Shown here piece after piece: positions 25,169 to 34,110 of a stretch of 36,682 bases of DNA; position 1 is the first letter of the stretch, and every line of letters begins with the position of its first letter. Below the pieces are notes generated by a model, which saw only the letters and a list, made by a program, of their open reading frames with translations, was not told the DNA's origin and ran no database searches. Source of the DNA: AEGEAN-183 sp964614345 (GTDB lineage: Bacteria > Pseudomonadota > Gammaproteobacteria > Magnimaribacterales > Magnimaribacteraceae). The stretch spans positions 1 to 36,682 of the forward strand of contig CAZTLP010000011.1 of the NCBI GenBank assembly GCA_964614345.1, read 5' to 3'. The translations under genes and the position numbers were made by a program.

Positions 25169-25978
25169 TCAGGAAAGAACTTCTCCATCTTTAACAACAA
25201 AAAATTGTCTGGATTCATCATTAACAGGTTCGCTTAAAGTTCCGGAAATCTTTCTTTGAGCTCCTTCAGGAGCGTATTGGAGTATGTAACTTTTTCTAAC
25301 ACCTTCAGAACTATTGGGGCCTGTTCTGTGTGGAGTCAATGAAGAAAAAACAGCAATACTCCCGGCTTTTAATGGTAAGGGAACGGATTCAGAACCGTCC
25401 AGTGGAATCTCGAATCCAAGTTCTGTAGTTTCATGTTTTAGCGTTCCTAATCTATGCAATCCAGGCATAACCCAAGGACAACCATTTGATTCATCCGTAT
25501 CACTTAACGCCAACCAACAAGTTAAATAAGCCTGAGGTTCAATGAAAGTATAGCCATTGTCTTGATGCCAAGGAAATTCATCTTTAGTACCAGGCTTTTT
25601 GTAAACGGCTTGATCCCAATACAAACGAACGTTTTTTCCTATAAGGTCTAAGCAAAGACTTGAAAATACTTTATGTTTACTAAATTCTTTTAATTTTTCT
25701 GACTGAGTAACAAGATGTGTTGAAAAGGTTATTTCTTCAGCTCTAGAAATAAATACCTTTCCGTCTTCAAAACCTCTTAATACTTCAGTAACCTTTTCTT
25801 CAAAAGGATCTATAAGACTGCAGATTTCAGACATAAGTCCTATGTCAAAAGCATTTTCAACTACAAGATAGCCCTTTTCATCAAACTGTTTTACTTGTTC
25901 CTCTGATAAGTATTGATAAGGACCTGGAGGTACAGACCAAGAAAAGCCTTTGTTATCAGGATGAACTTCTGGATTCAC
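25169..25978 (-). CDS. phytanoyl-CoA dioxygenase (PhyH) family protein
   Basis: Fe(II)/2-oxoglutarate dioxygenase of the PhyH family, 269 residues. The iron ligands are H138 and D140 (FPWHQDNGY) and H217 (SSLTPHRTGP), followed by R218 and the likely 2OG-binding residues. The N-terminal LSEEQVKQFDEKGYLVVENAF is the family start. Bacterial members hydroxylate varied small molecules. It is the last gene of the six-gene operon and directly abuts the amidase stop (25978/25979). The substrate may be a metabolite handled by the neighbouring amide hydrolases, but this is inference. Confidence 0.9.
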   Translation of the reverse strand: MNPEVHPDNKGFSWSVPPGPYQYLSEEQVKQFDEKGYLVVENAFDIGLMSEICSLIDPFEEKVTEVLRGFEDGKVFISRAEEITFSTHLVTQSEKLKEFSKHKVFSSLCLDLIGKNVRLYWDQAVYKKPGTKDEFPWHQDNGYTFIEPQAYLTCWLALSDTDESNGCPWVMPGLHRLGTLKHETTELGFEIPLDGSESVPLPLKAGSIAVFSSLTPHRTGPNSSEGVRKSYILQYAPEGAQRKISGTLSEPVNDESRQFFVVKDGEVLS

Positions 25979-27409
25979 TTAGCTTGAATAAACTGGCGGT
26001 TTTTTATCAGACCAAGGAGCTGCCTTTTCTATTTGAGAGGAAATAGAAACTAGTAACTCATCATCTCCAAATTTAGCTGTGAGCATAGAGCCTATGGGCA
26101 AGTCATTTTTACTAAAGCCAAGTGGAAGTGAAATGCTTGGTTGGCCTGTTTGGTTGTAAATTCCAGTAAAACTAGAGTAAGAAGACAGTCTTTCAATGTA
26201 TGTTGCTACATCTTTTGAAGACATATCAATCTCTCCTATTTTAACAGGAGGTTTAGCAAGAACGGGGCTAAGAATAAGGTCATAATCTTCCATAAAATTA
26301 CCTAATACTCTACCAGCTTGATGATTTACAAGCGTGGCTTTTGCATATTGATCTGCTGTAAACGCTTTACCATTCTCGTACATCCTATATGTAATGTTCT
26401 CTACAACATCAGGCGTAACATCTGTTCCTAAAGCATCCGCTCTTTGTTGTAAGGCTAAAGATACGTTTGCAGAAATTATTACTCCTATAGCTTCAGAGAG
26501 CGCTGCTATATCTGGTTTTGGTGAAGCTTCTTCAACATGATGTCCTAAAGATTCACAAAGCTCAGCTGTTTTTTTAATAGAAGACAGAACATCCTCATCA
26601 ATCTTTACTGTATCGGTAGGTAGATGTAAGGCAATTTTTAACTTACCTGGATCCTTACCTGCGGCAGAAAGAAAAGTTCCAGAAGGCTCAGTTGGAGCAT
26701 AAGGGTCACCTGGAGAAAATCCTGATGTTGCATCTAAAAGAGCTGCTGAATCTCTAACGGATTTAGATACGCAATGACTGATAGATTGACCAGCCCATCC
26801 TTCTCCTCGATCCGGTCCCATGGGGGTTCTTGCTCTAGTTGGCTTTAAACCTACTAAACCACAACATGATGCTGGAATCCTTATGGAACCTCCCCCATCA
26901 CTTGCGTTAGCCATGGGCAGTATTCCCGATGCAACAGCTGAAGCAGCACCACCACTTGAACCTCCTGCTGAATGATCAAGATTCCAAGGGTTTCTAGTAG
27001 GACCATATAATTCAGGTTCAGTTGTTACAGTCAATCCAAATTCTGGGCTATTGGTCTTGCCAAAGATAACTAGACCTGCTTCAAGATATCTATCCACTAG
27101 AGTACTGTTATGATCCGCTACATAATCTTTAAAGAACTTTGAACCATAAGTGGTTTTTGTTCCTGTAAGAAGAACATGTAGATCTTTTAAAAGATATGGC
27201 ACTCCGGTAAATGGTCCATCAGGTAAGCCATCTTTTATCATGGCTTTTGCTTCGTCGTAATGCTTTAAAACTACAGCATTAATTTGATCGTCTACTTTCT
27301 CTGTCCTCTGAATAGCTTCCTCTAATAATTCTTCTGCGGAAACTTCCTTATTCTTGACTAACTCAGCAAGACCTAAAGCGTCATAATTATCATATTCTTT
27401 AAAACTCAT
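25979..27409 (-). CDS. amidase signature family hydrolase
   Basis: Amidase-signature enzyme hydrolysing an amide or related C-N bond, 476 residues. The Ser-cisSer-Lys triad is visible as K75 (PYLLKDL), S151 (SAGGSSGG) and nucleophile S175 (DGGGSIRIPAS). The 24-residue distance between the two serines matches peptide amidase and FAAH. It resembles general amidases more than GatA, and no gatB or gatC is present. It lies 3 bases after the dihydroorotase-like gene. Its operon partners are two other C-N hydrolases and two dioxygenases. The substrate is unknown. Confidence 0.92.
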   Translation of the reverse strand: MSFKEYDNYDALGLAELVKNKEVSAEELLEEAIQRTEKVDDQINAVVLKHYDEAKAMIKDGLPDGPFTGVPYLLKDLHVLLTGTKTTYGSKFFKDYVADHNSTLVDRYLEAGLVIFGKTNSPEFGLTVTTEPELYGPTRNPWNLDHSAGGSSGGAASAVASGILPMANASDGGGSIRIPASCCGLVGLKPTRARTPMGPDRGEGWAGQSISHCVSKSVRDSAALLDATSGFSPGDPYAPTEPSGTFLSAAGKDPGKLKIALHLPTDTVKIDEDVLSSIKKTAELCESLGHHVEEASPKPDIAALSEAIGVIISANVSLALQQRADALGTDVTPDVVENITYRMYENGKAFTADQYAKATLVNHQAGRVLGNFMEDYDLILSPVLAKPPVKIGEIDMSSKDVATYIERLSSYSSFTGIYNQTGQPSISLPLGFSKNDLPIGSMLTAKFGDDELLVSISSQIEKAAPWSDKKPPVYSS

Positions 27410-27412
27410 TTT

Positions 27413-28744
27413 TTACCCCCTCGTAAATTCTAGTTGTTTTCCTATTGTGTCAGATAAAATTTTTCCCTGACTATATATTCTTTCTCCATTAACCATGGTT
27501 TCTACTATTCTTGATTTAAAAGTATAACTCTCAAAAGGCGACCATCCACACTTATAAAATATTTTTTCTTTTTTTACTTCATAAGTATCGTTCATATTTA
27601 CTAAAACTAGATCTGCCCAAAATCCTTCACGAATAAAACCACGCTCTTTAATATCAAATCTCTTAGCTACGCTATGTGATGTAATTCTTGGGACTTCAAT
27701 CAAGTCTAAATCTCCTTCATGAACCATCTCCAAGACAGCCAGCAAGGAATGTTGAACTGAAGGCATTCCAGAAGGTGCAGTTGAGTAAGTGTTTCCTTTT
27801 TCACTCAATATATGAGGTGCATGGTCAGTAGCCACATAATCTATCGTTTGATCTTTTAGCGCCTGTCTAAGTGCTTGTTTATCTGATTTTGACTTAATAG
27901 ATGGGTTACATTTGATTAGGGATCCAAGATTTTCATAATCTTCCGAAGAAAATAATAAATGCGGAACGCATACTTCAGCCGTTATTTTTTTCTCTTCTAT
28001 AGGTCCCGATTGAAAAAGTTCAATCTCATCTTTGGTAGAAATATGGAGAACATGTAACTTAGAGTTAAATTTTTGAGCTAATTCAATTGCTTTTTTAGTT
28101 GATAGTAAACAGGCTTCTCTTGATCTAATTTCTGCATGTAGTTCCACTGGAATATCTACTCCGTACTTCTCAAAAGCTTTTTTTTCATTTTCAGTAATTA
28201 AAGGGGTATCCTCACAATGAGTGGTAATGATTACTGGAGAGTAATTAAAGATATCTTCTAAGGCCTTTTGATCATCAACTAGAAGATTACCTGTTGAAGA
28301 ACCCATAAAAACTTTCAACCCACATACTTGGCTTGCATCTATGCCTTTTATATCTTCAATATTTGTATTACTAGATCCCATATAGAAAGAGTAATTTGCA
28401 AGCGATACCTGTTCAGCAATTTGAATTTTTTCCTTCCAGAGTTCTAGGTTTAGTGTAGGGGGTATGACATTAGGCATATCCATAAATGAAGTTGTTCCAC
28501 CAGCTACTGCCGCGATAGATTCAGATTTAATATTACCTTTTTCTGTTAAGCCGGGTTCTCTGAAGTGAACCTGATCATCAATAAAACCAGGTAACAGGTG
28601 TAGACCTTTAGCATCAATAAAATCACCTTCCTCGTCAATTGATGCTTCTATCCTTTCAATGCGTCCATTTTTAACAAATACATCTTTTTCCGAAAGACTG
28701 TCTTCGTTGACTATAGTGCAATTTTTAATAGTAATCTGTTTCAT
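27413..28744 (-). CDS. pyrC: dihydroorotase-like amidohydrolase
   Basis: Cyclic amidohydrolase, 443 residues, of the dihydroorotase class that interconverts carbamoyl-aspartate and dihydroorotate. Expected metal-site residues are H60 (QVHFREPG), the lysine K144 (GLKVFMGSS) that is usually carboxylated, H176 (THCED), H231/H234 (HVLHIST) and D307 (ATDHAPH). The first His of the usual HxH is Gln58 (DDQVHF). From memory, the same DDQVHFREPG occurs in dihydroorotases of Bacteroidetes type, so this may be a subclass trait. The start overlaps the TauD stop (TAATG). It may serve pyrimidine synthesis or another cyclic amide such as a hydantoin. Confidence 0.8.
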   Translation of the reverse strand: MKQITIKNCTIVNEDSLSEKDVFVKNGRIERIEASIDEEGDFIDAKGLHLLPGFIDDQVHFREPGLTEKGNIKSESIAAVAGGTTSFMDMPNVIPPTLNLELWKEKIQIAEQVSLANYSFYMGSSNTNIEDIKGIDASQVCGLKVFMGSSTGNLLVDDQKALEDIFNYSPVIITTHCEDTPLITENEKKAFEKYGVDIPVELHAEIRSREACLLSTKKAIELAQKFNSKLHVLHISTKDEIELFQSGPIEEKKITAEVCVPHLLFSSEDYENLGSLIKCNPSIKSKSDKQALRQALKDQTIDYVATDHAPHILSEKGNTYSTAPSGMPSVQHSLLAVLEMVHEGDLDLIEVPRITSHSVAKRFDIKERGFIREGFWADLVLVNMNDTYEVKKEKIFYKCGWSPFESYTFKSRIVETMVNGERIYSQGKILSDTIGKQLEFTRG

Positions 28745-29532
28745 TAATAAGGTTTGCTCCCATTAACTGTAATGCGATGTAAAGTTCGAGTTTTGTCGCC
28801 GTGGTCATGCACAGCAAAATGCTGCACACATCTATTATCCCAAACAACCATATCTCCATTATGCCACTTGTGTTCGTATCTAAATTTTTTATCGCTGGCT
28901 TGTGCATAGAGCTTTGAAAGAATTTCTTGGCTTTCTTCATCAGACAGGTCTTCGATTCTCTCTACAAAGGCTTGGGTTACAAATAGAGCTCTTTTACCAG
29001 TTTCTGGGTGGGTCCTGAATACGGGATGTTTTACTGTCTTTTCTAACTTAGGGTCTGCTCCTGCTAGAAGTATCACCGATCTATTTGTATTAATTGCTTG
29101 GTGATTATTAAGTTTCCGCTTTAAAGAAGTTTCTAGAAATTCATAAGCTAAATATTGATTTGAAAAAAGTGTATTGCCTCCTTCAGATGGAACGTCAATA
29201 GCATAAAGTATTGTTGCATCAGGAGGTTCTTCTTCAAAGGTTACATCTGAATGCCAATGCGCATTTGTATGATATTTCTCACCGTAATTTTCAATTTTTA
29301 TTATTTCAGGATATTCGTCTAACCCTTGGAAAACAGGATGTTTTTGGGGAGGGCCCCAAAGACTGGCTGCTAAAAAAAGATTTCTAGGATTTAACTTCTG
29401 ATCTTTAAATATTAAGACTAAGTTTTCTAAGAAAGCTTCTTTAATTAATTTACGTTCTGGCTCCGATAAATCACGAGATAAATCTAGATCTGTTATTTCC
29501 GCACCCAAAGGTTGTATCTTTTTAATCTTCAT
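28744..29532 (-). CDS. TauD/TfdA family dioxygenase
   Basis: Fe(II)/2-oxoglutarate dioxygenase of the taurine dioxygenase family, 262 residues. The iron ligands are H94 and D96 (AHWHSDVTF) and H238 (WDNRCVQHFAVHD). R253 (LHRITVNG) is the 2OG-carboxylate Arg; the 15-residue His-Arg distance equals that in E. coli TauD. The family oxygenates sulfonates, aryloxyacetates and many other small acids, and the actual substrate here is not evident. It follows the Smr gene by 5 bases and is coupled to the dihydroorotase-like gene by a one-base stop/start overlap. Confidence 0.92.
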   Translation of the reverse strand: MKIKKIQPLGAEITDLDLSRDLSEPERKLIKEAFLENLVLIFKDQKLNPRNLFLAASLWGPPQKHPVFQGLDEYPEIIKIENYGEKYHTNAHWHSDVTFEEEPPDATILYAIDVPSEGGNTLFSNQYLAYEFLETSLKRKLNNHQAINTNRSVILLAGADPKLEKTVKHPVFRTHPETGKRALFVTQAFVERIEDLSDEESQEILSKLYAQASDKKFRYEHKWHNGDMVVWDNRCVQHFAVHDHGDKTRTLHRITVNGSKPY

Positions 29533-29537
29533 CTGAA

Positions 29538-29756
29538 TTAGATTTTTACCACCATAATCCTTCCAAAATCTAAACCTTTTCCTTCTACATACTCTGTGCC
29601 TGTTCTATCTAAAACCGTCTTAACAAGTTCTACCATTTTTGAGCTACCACCGCAGATTATTGTAAGAGGAATTTCTTCTTGATTTAGAAAAATAAAATTT
29701 TCAACCATTAAGTCAACCTCATGGTGTCTCACTCCATGTAGATCAAGTTTTTCCAT
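29538..29756 (-). CDS. stand-alone Smr-domain protein
   Basis: A 72-residue protein that is nearly only an Smr (small MutS-related) domain, found in MutS2 C-termini and in nucleases acting on DNA or RNA. The first motif LDLHG (residues 4-8) is present. The second motif, normally HGxG, reads CGGSSK, so the catalytic His is absent. The spacing to its neighbours is 5 bases on both sides, placing it inside the operon. A nucleic-acid protein among amide hydrolases is odd; it may have been recruited as a binding or regulatory subunit. Confidence 0.75.
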   Translation of the reverse strand: MEKLDLHGVRHHEVDLMVENFIFLNQEEIPLTIICGGSSKMVELVKTVLDRTGTEYVEGKGLDFGRIMVVKI

Positions 29757-29761
29757 TTATG

Positions 29762-31471
29762 TTATGTAACTTGGTTTCTAATAAGTCTGCCGTTCAAAAC
29801 GCCGGTTGATTCTCCATCTTTAAAAGCAATCTGTCCTGACACAATGGTGTATTCATAGCCGCTTGCTCTTTGTACTAGTCGTCTACCTCCTGCAGGTAAG
29901 TCATATAAAACTTCTGGTTCATGTAATGTCAGATTTTCAAAGTCTATTACATTAATATCTGCTTTATAACCTTCTTTTAATACTCCTCTATCCTTAATCC
30001 CTAATAGCCTAGAGGTTTCAAGGGTTTGCATACTAATTAGTTTTTCCAGTGGAATTTTTTTTCCTCTTTTTCTGTCTCTACCCCAATGTTGGATAAGAGT
30101 TGTAGGGAAACTGGCATCGCTTATCGCTCCGCAGTGAGCACCGGCATCTCCTAAACCTGAGATGGAATAAGGGTGATTAAGCATTGTTTCTACATAGTCT
30201 AAGTTACCTGGTAGATAGTTAAATAGAGGATGGTAGATAAGCGCCCTTCCTTCTTTTTCTAATAAACAGTCATAAGCAACTTCCTGAGGAGAAATATTTT
30301 GTCTTTTTGCAATAGCTTCAAAAGAAGACTCAGGTTCAGGTTCATAGTTTGCAGGTTCTCCTAATTTAAACATCTTATTAAATGATTGCGTTATTTCGTC
30401 CACTAGCGGGTTCCCTATAGAGACAGGCTCTTCTGAAAGTAGCTTTTCTTTAAAAGCAGGATCTTTCATAGTTGCCACTTTCTCTTCTAAAGATTTTTGT
30501 GACAACTCGTAGAAGGATGGGTAAAAAGTAAATGGATTTAAAGTTGCCGTAAGACCCATATTGATTCCAGTGGCCCTTGGAGGTACTTGTCCATACATAT
30601 TGATACCATCAGCTTGTGCTTCTTCTATTCCATCTAAAAGTTGATGCCACCAATCCGGTCTCTGATCCATTTGTTCAACAGTAATGGATATGGGCCTACC
30701 TGAGGACTCAGACATTTCCTTAAAAATATCAAATTCTGTTTCAAAATCATAAAAATCTGAAATACCTTGAAGAACTCCACTTTTTATTTCACCCAAAGAC
30801 TTAGCTATAGATACCAATTCATTCTTATGTGCAGTAATGCTAGGGGTAAGAGCTCCACTCGAGTCTTTGTGCTTTTCTGTTCTGGAAGTACTAAAACCAA
30901 AAGCTCCTGCTTCTATAGCTTCTTTAACTATTTGACTCATTTGTTCAATTTCTTCTTGTGAAGCCTCTTCTCTGTCAATTCCCCTTTGACCCATTACATA
31001 AGCCCTTACAGCACCATGAGGGATTTGAGTGCCTACATCTATTGCAAGAGGTTTGTCTTCTAAAGTATCAAGATATTCAGGAAAGCTTTCCCATTGCCAG
31101 TTTATTCCTTCGTGTAATGCCGTTCCTGGGATATCTTCTACTCCCTCCATCAGACTAATTAGCCAATCTCTTTCTTCCGGCTTACAGGGAGAGAAACCAA
31201 CCCCGCAATTACCCATAACTACTGTGGTAACTCCATGGTAAGTAGATGGCCTTAAGTAAGGATCCCAAGTTACCTGCCCATCGTAATGAGTATGTATATC
31301 TACAAATCCTGGGGAGACTATTTTTCCTTTTGCATCAATAACCTCTTTAGAAGACTCTTCTAAATTACCAATGGCTGCGATTTTGTTTCCTTTAATTGCT
31401 ACATCAGCAAAAAAGGGTTTTTCTCCTGTTCCGTCGTAAACAGTTCCGTTTTTAATAATTAAGTCGTACAT
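29762..31471 (-). CDS. N-acyl-D-amino-acid deacylase-like amidohydrolase (amidohydrolase 3)
   Basis: 569-residue metal-dependent amidohydrolase resembling D-aminoacylase, which removes acyl groups from N-acyl-D-amino acids. The metal site includes H60 and H62 (DIHTHYDG) and C89 (GNCGVGFSPC), the cysteine ligand typical of this group. The late LGDAGAHCGAISD supplies the catalytic Asp. The N-terminal NGTVYDGTGEKPFFADVAIKG and C-terminal ADINVIDF complete the composite barrel. It is the first gene of the six-gene operon and is divergent from the metalloprotease. Its real substrate may be any N-acyl or cyclic amide. Confidence 0.88.
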   Translation of the reverse strand: MYDLIIKNGTVYDGTGEKPFFADVAIKGNKIAAIGNLEESSKEVIDAKGKIVSPGFVDIHTHYDGQVTWDPYLRPSTYHGVTTVVMGNCGVGFSPCKPEERDWLISLMEGVEDIPGTALHEGINWQWESFPEYLDTLEDKPLAIDVGTQIPHGAVRAYVMGQRGIDREEASQEEIEQMSQIVKEAIEAGAFGFSTSRTEKHKDSSGALTPSITAHKNELVSIAKSLGEIKSGVLQGISDFYDFETEFDIFKEMSESSGRPISITVEQMDQRPDWWHQLLDGIEEAQADGINMYGQVPPRATGINMGLTATLNPFTFYPSFYELSQKSLEEKVATMKDPAFKEKLLSEEPVSIGNPLVDEITQSFNKMFKLGEPANYEPEPESSFEAIAKRQNISPQEVAYDCLLEKEGRALIYHPLFNYLPGNLDYVETMLNHPYSISGLGDAGAHCGAISDASFPTTLIQHWGRDRKRGKKIPLEKLISMQTLETSRLLGIKDRGVLKEGYKADINVIDFENLTLHEPEVLYDLPAGGRRLVQRASGYEYTIVSGQIAFKDGESTGVLNGRLIRNQVT

Positions 31472-31542
31472 AGCTCTTATTCTACTTTAAATAAGATATT
31501 ACGAGAATGTTAACTAAAGTAGGCTAAATAAGAGATTTTACA

Positions 31543-31548
31543 TATAAT
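31543..31548 (+). promoter_or_regulatory. putative -10 box of the metalloprotease gene
   Basis: Consensus TATAAT 47 bases before the ATG at 31596, placing a start near 31555 and a leader of about 40 bases that includes AAGGAG at about 31580. A -35 match at 16-18 bases is not convincing. Confidence 0.4.
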
Positions 31549-31595
31549 GCGGGGCCTTTTTTAATAAGAAAAAAAGACTTAAGGAGCTATTTAAT

Positions 31596-34106
31596 ATGTT
31601 TAAGAAGACTTTGATACATTTTCTATCATTGTTGTTATTGCTAACTTTTGCACAAATTTCTTTGTCAGAAGAAAGTGATAAATCAGAAGAGAGTGAAAAA
31701 GAAATTTCTGATGAGCAAAAGGAAGAAGAGAAAGAATACATAAAAGACAAAGTTGAAGACTTTGAATCCTCAGAAGGATTTATTCAGGTTTATCAAGACC
31801 CAAAAACCAGCTCATTGTATTTCAAAATAAAAGAGAGCCAGTTAAACAAAGAAATTATTTATTTCGCACATGTTAAAGATGGTGTAGTCGCAGCTAGAAG
31901 AAACAGGGGAAGTTATTTAGACAACGGAATATTAAAATTTGAAAAGCACTTTGATACCCTCAGGCTTGTTAGGGTAAACACGAACTTCTATTTTGATGAA
32001 GAATCAGCCTTATCAAGATCTTCAGGCGCCAATATTTCAAACTCAGTCATAAAAGTGTTCCCAATCAATTCAATGAATGAAGAAGAGGATGAGTTTTTAA
32101 TAGATGTTTCATCCTTGTTTGTTTCTGAGTCTTTAACTCCTATAAAACCGATCCCTTATCCTGATGGCCCTCCTCCTGATTTTGTCTGGGGTCAATTAAG
32201 TGCTGAAAAATCGAGAATTCTATCTTTTCATAATTATCCGCAAAACACAGATGTGGAAATTGAATATGTCTTCGAAAATCCACCTTCCTATGGTTATGAA
32301 GAAGAGGATGCGGCAGATCCTAGAAATATAAGTATTTCTTTAAGATACAGTTTGATTCAAATGCCTGAAAATAATTTTGAACCACGTTTAGCGGATCAAA
32401 GAGTGGGTTATTTTACCCAACGAATAACTGATCTAACTTCTGTAGACTTAACTCCTTATAACGATTTAATAAACAAATGGGATTTACAGAAAAAAGATCC
32501 TGAAGAGGCTTTATCTGAACCCATTAAACCCATAACCTTTTGGTTAGAAAATTCAACTCCCAAAGAATTAATTCCTTACATAAAAGAAGGTGTTTTGGCC
32601 TGGAATGCTGCTTTTGAAAAAGCAGGTTTTAAAAATGCTGTGGCCGTAAAAGTGCAACCAGATGATGCAGACTGGGATGCTGGTGATATTAGATACAATG
32701 TCCTTAGATGGACATCCTCACCAAACCCACCTTTTGGGGGCTATGGTCCAAGTTTTACCAACCCTAGAACAGGAGAAATTATAGGGGCTGATATTATGCT
32801 CGAGTGGGTTTACCTAACTAATAGAATCAATATAAATACTATTTTCCCTAGCAACGAAGAAAATCTTTGTTACGCAGGCAGTGAAATGCAAGAGGGGAAT
32901 ATTTTGGCAAATATAGTTTCAATGGACCCAACCGGAAATACAGATCCAAAAATAGTAAAACAAAGCATTGTTCGTTTAACCTTACATGAAGTTGGTCACA
33001 CCTTAGGTTTAAATCATAATTTTAAAGCCAGTCACCTGCATGACCCGGTAAGTGTTCATGATCCATTAATTACCCAAAAATCTGGGGTAACTGCTTCAGT
33101 TATGGAGTACCCTGCAGTAAACATAGCACCATTAGGTGTAGATCAAGGTGATTACTACGATGTGGTTACAGGAGCATATGATAATTGGGCAATCGAATTT
33201 GGATATACGCCTAACTTAAGTAACCAACAAAGAGATCAAATATTGTTTCGTTCTGATGAACCGGAACTAATTTTTGGTAATGACGCAGATGATATGAGAA
33301 GTCCTGGCAGAGGTATTGACCCAAGGGCAATGACTAATGATCTGACCAATGACCCAATAACCTATGCTGAACAGAGAATAGAGTTGGTAAATCAAACCTT
33401 TAAAGAATTGCCAGCTAAACTAGAAGCAAAGTCATGGGAAGAGTTTGTAAATGCTTATCAAACCTTATTTAGGGAATCCGGTAGATCCTTACAAACAGTG
33501 TCACGCTTCGTAGGTGGGGTTTATGTAAATAGATCGACTCCTGATCAAAATTCAGAGTTAAGACCTTTTGAACCAGTCTCAGAAGAGGTTCAAAAGAGAG
33601 CGATGCAAGTTTTAAACGATCATGCTTTCTCACCCAACGCTTTCCCTGTTAATGAAGAAATTCTTACACTTGTTCAAAAGGAAAGAAGAGGTTTTGATTT
33701 TTATAGTGAACATGAAGACCCACAAGTTCATAGAGATATTTTAAGCATTCAAACCTCAGTCTTAGCACATTTATTAAATGGATGGACCCTAGATCGTATG
33801 GCTGATTCAAGTCTTTACGGTAATACTTACAGTGTAAATCAGATGCTTTCAGACTTAACGGATTCTATTTTTATAGAGGATGCCAATACTTCAGTTAGTA
33901 CAATCAGGCAGAATCTTCAAACCTTATATTTGAGAAGACTGATAAAAATGGTTGACGACGATAGTGGTTACCAGATGACAAGCGCTGCAGCTTACTCATC
34001 TATTAGAAAAATAGAAAAAATTGCCAAAAGACGTTCTCAAGATCCTGAAACACAGGCGCACAGAGATTTTCTTTTATGGCTTATTGATTCTGCCCTAGAC
34101 GACTAA
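31596..34106 (+). CDS. secreted zinc metalloprotease (DUF5117/DUF4953-type)
   Basis: 836-residue exported protease-like protein. A signal peptide (MFKKTLIHFLSLLLLLTFAQIS) is followed by a highly acidic segment (about 25-52, mostly E, D, S and K) and then a large N-terminal domain. The zinc site is HEVGHTLGLNH, with ligands H464, H468 and H474 (HExxHxxGxxH), and a later VMEYPAVN may supply the Met-turn. The region RPITFWLENSTP-like (PIKPITFWLENSTPKEL) and AWNAAFEKAGF are typical of the DUF5117/DUF4953 metzincins common in marine bacteria. It probably acts in the periplasm or outside the cell. It is monocistronic, with AAGGAG before the start. Confidence 0.88.
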   Translation: MFKKTLIHFLSLLLLLTFAQISLSEESDKSEESEKEISDEQKEEEKEYIKDKVEDFESSEGFIQVYQDPKTSSLYFKIKESQLNKEIIYFAHVKDGVVAARRNRGSYLDNGILKFEKHFDTLRLVRVNTNFYFDEESALSRSSGANISNSVIKVFPINSMNEEEDEFLIDVSSLFVSESLTPIKPIPYPDGPPPDFVWGQLSAEKSRILSFHNYPQNTDVEIEYVFENPPSYGYEEEDAADPRNISISLRYSLIQMPENNFEPRLADQRVGYFTQRITDLTSVDLTPYNDLINKWDLQKKDPEEALSEPIKPITFWLENSTPKELIPYIKEGVLAWNAAFEKAGFKNAVAVKVQPDDADWDAGDIRYNVLRWTSSPNPPFGGYGPSFTNPRTGEIIGADIMLEWVYLTNRININTIFPSNEENLCYAGSEMQEGNILANIVSMDPTGNTDPKIVKQSIVRLTLHEVGHTLGLNHNFKASHLHDPVSVHDPLITQKSGVTASVMEYPAVNIAPLGVDQGDYYDVVTGAYDNWAIEFGYTPNLSNQQRDQILFRSDEPELIFGNDADDMRSPGRGIDPRAMTNDLTNDPITYAEQRIELVNQTFKELPAKLEAKSWEEFVNAYQTLFRESGRSLQTVSRFVGGVYVNRSTPDQNSELRPFEPVSEEVQKRAMQVLNDHAFSPNAFPVNEEILTLVQKERRGFDFYSEHEDPQVHRDILSIQTSVLAHLLNGWTLDRMADSSLYGNTYSVNQMLSDLTDSIFIEDANTSVSTIRQNLQTLYLRRLIKMVDDDSGYQMTSAAAYSSIRKIEKIAKRRSQDPETQAHRDFLLWLIDSALDD

Positions 34107-34110
34107 GTAA

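Noticed and set aside
28725..28940. Minus-strand 71-residue frame across the TauD/dihydroorotase junction
   Set aside because: Out-of-frame with two well-supported genes that overlap there by a single base.
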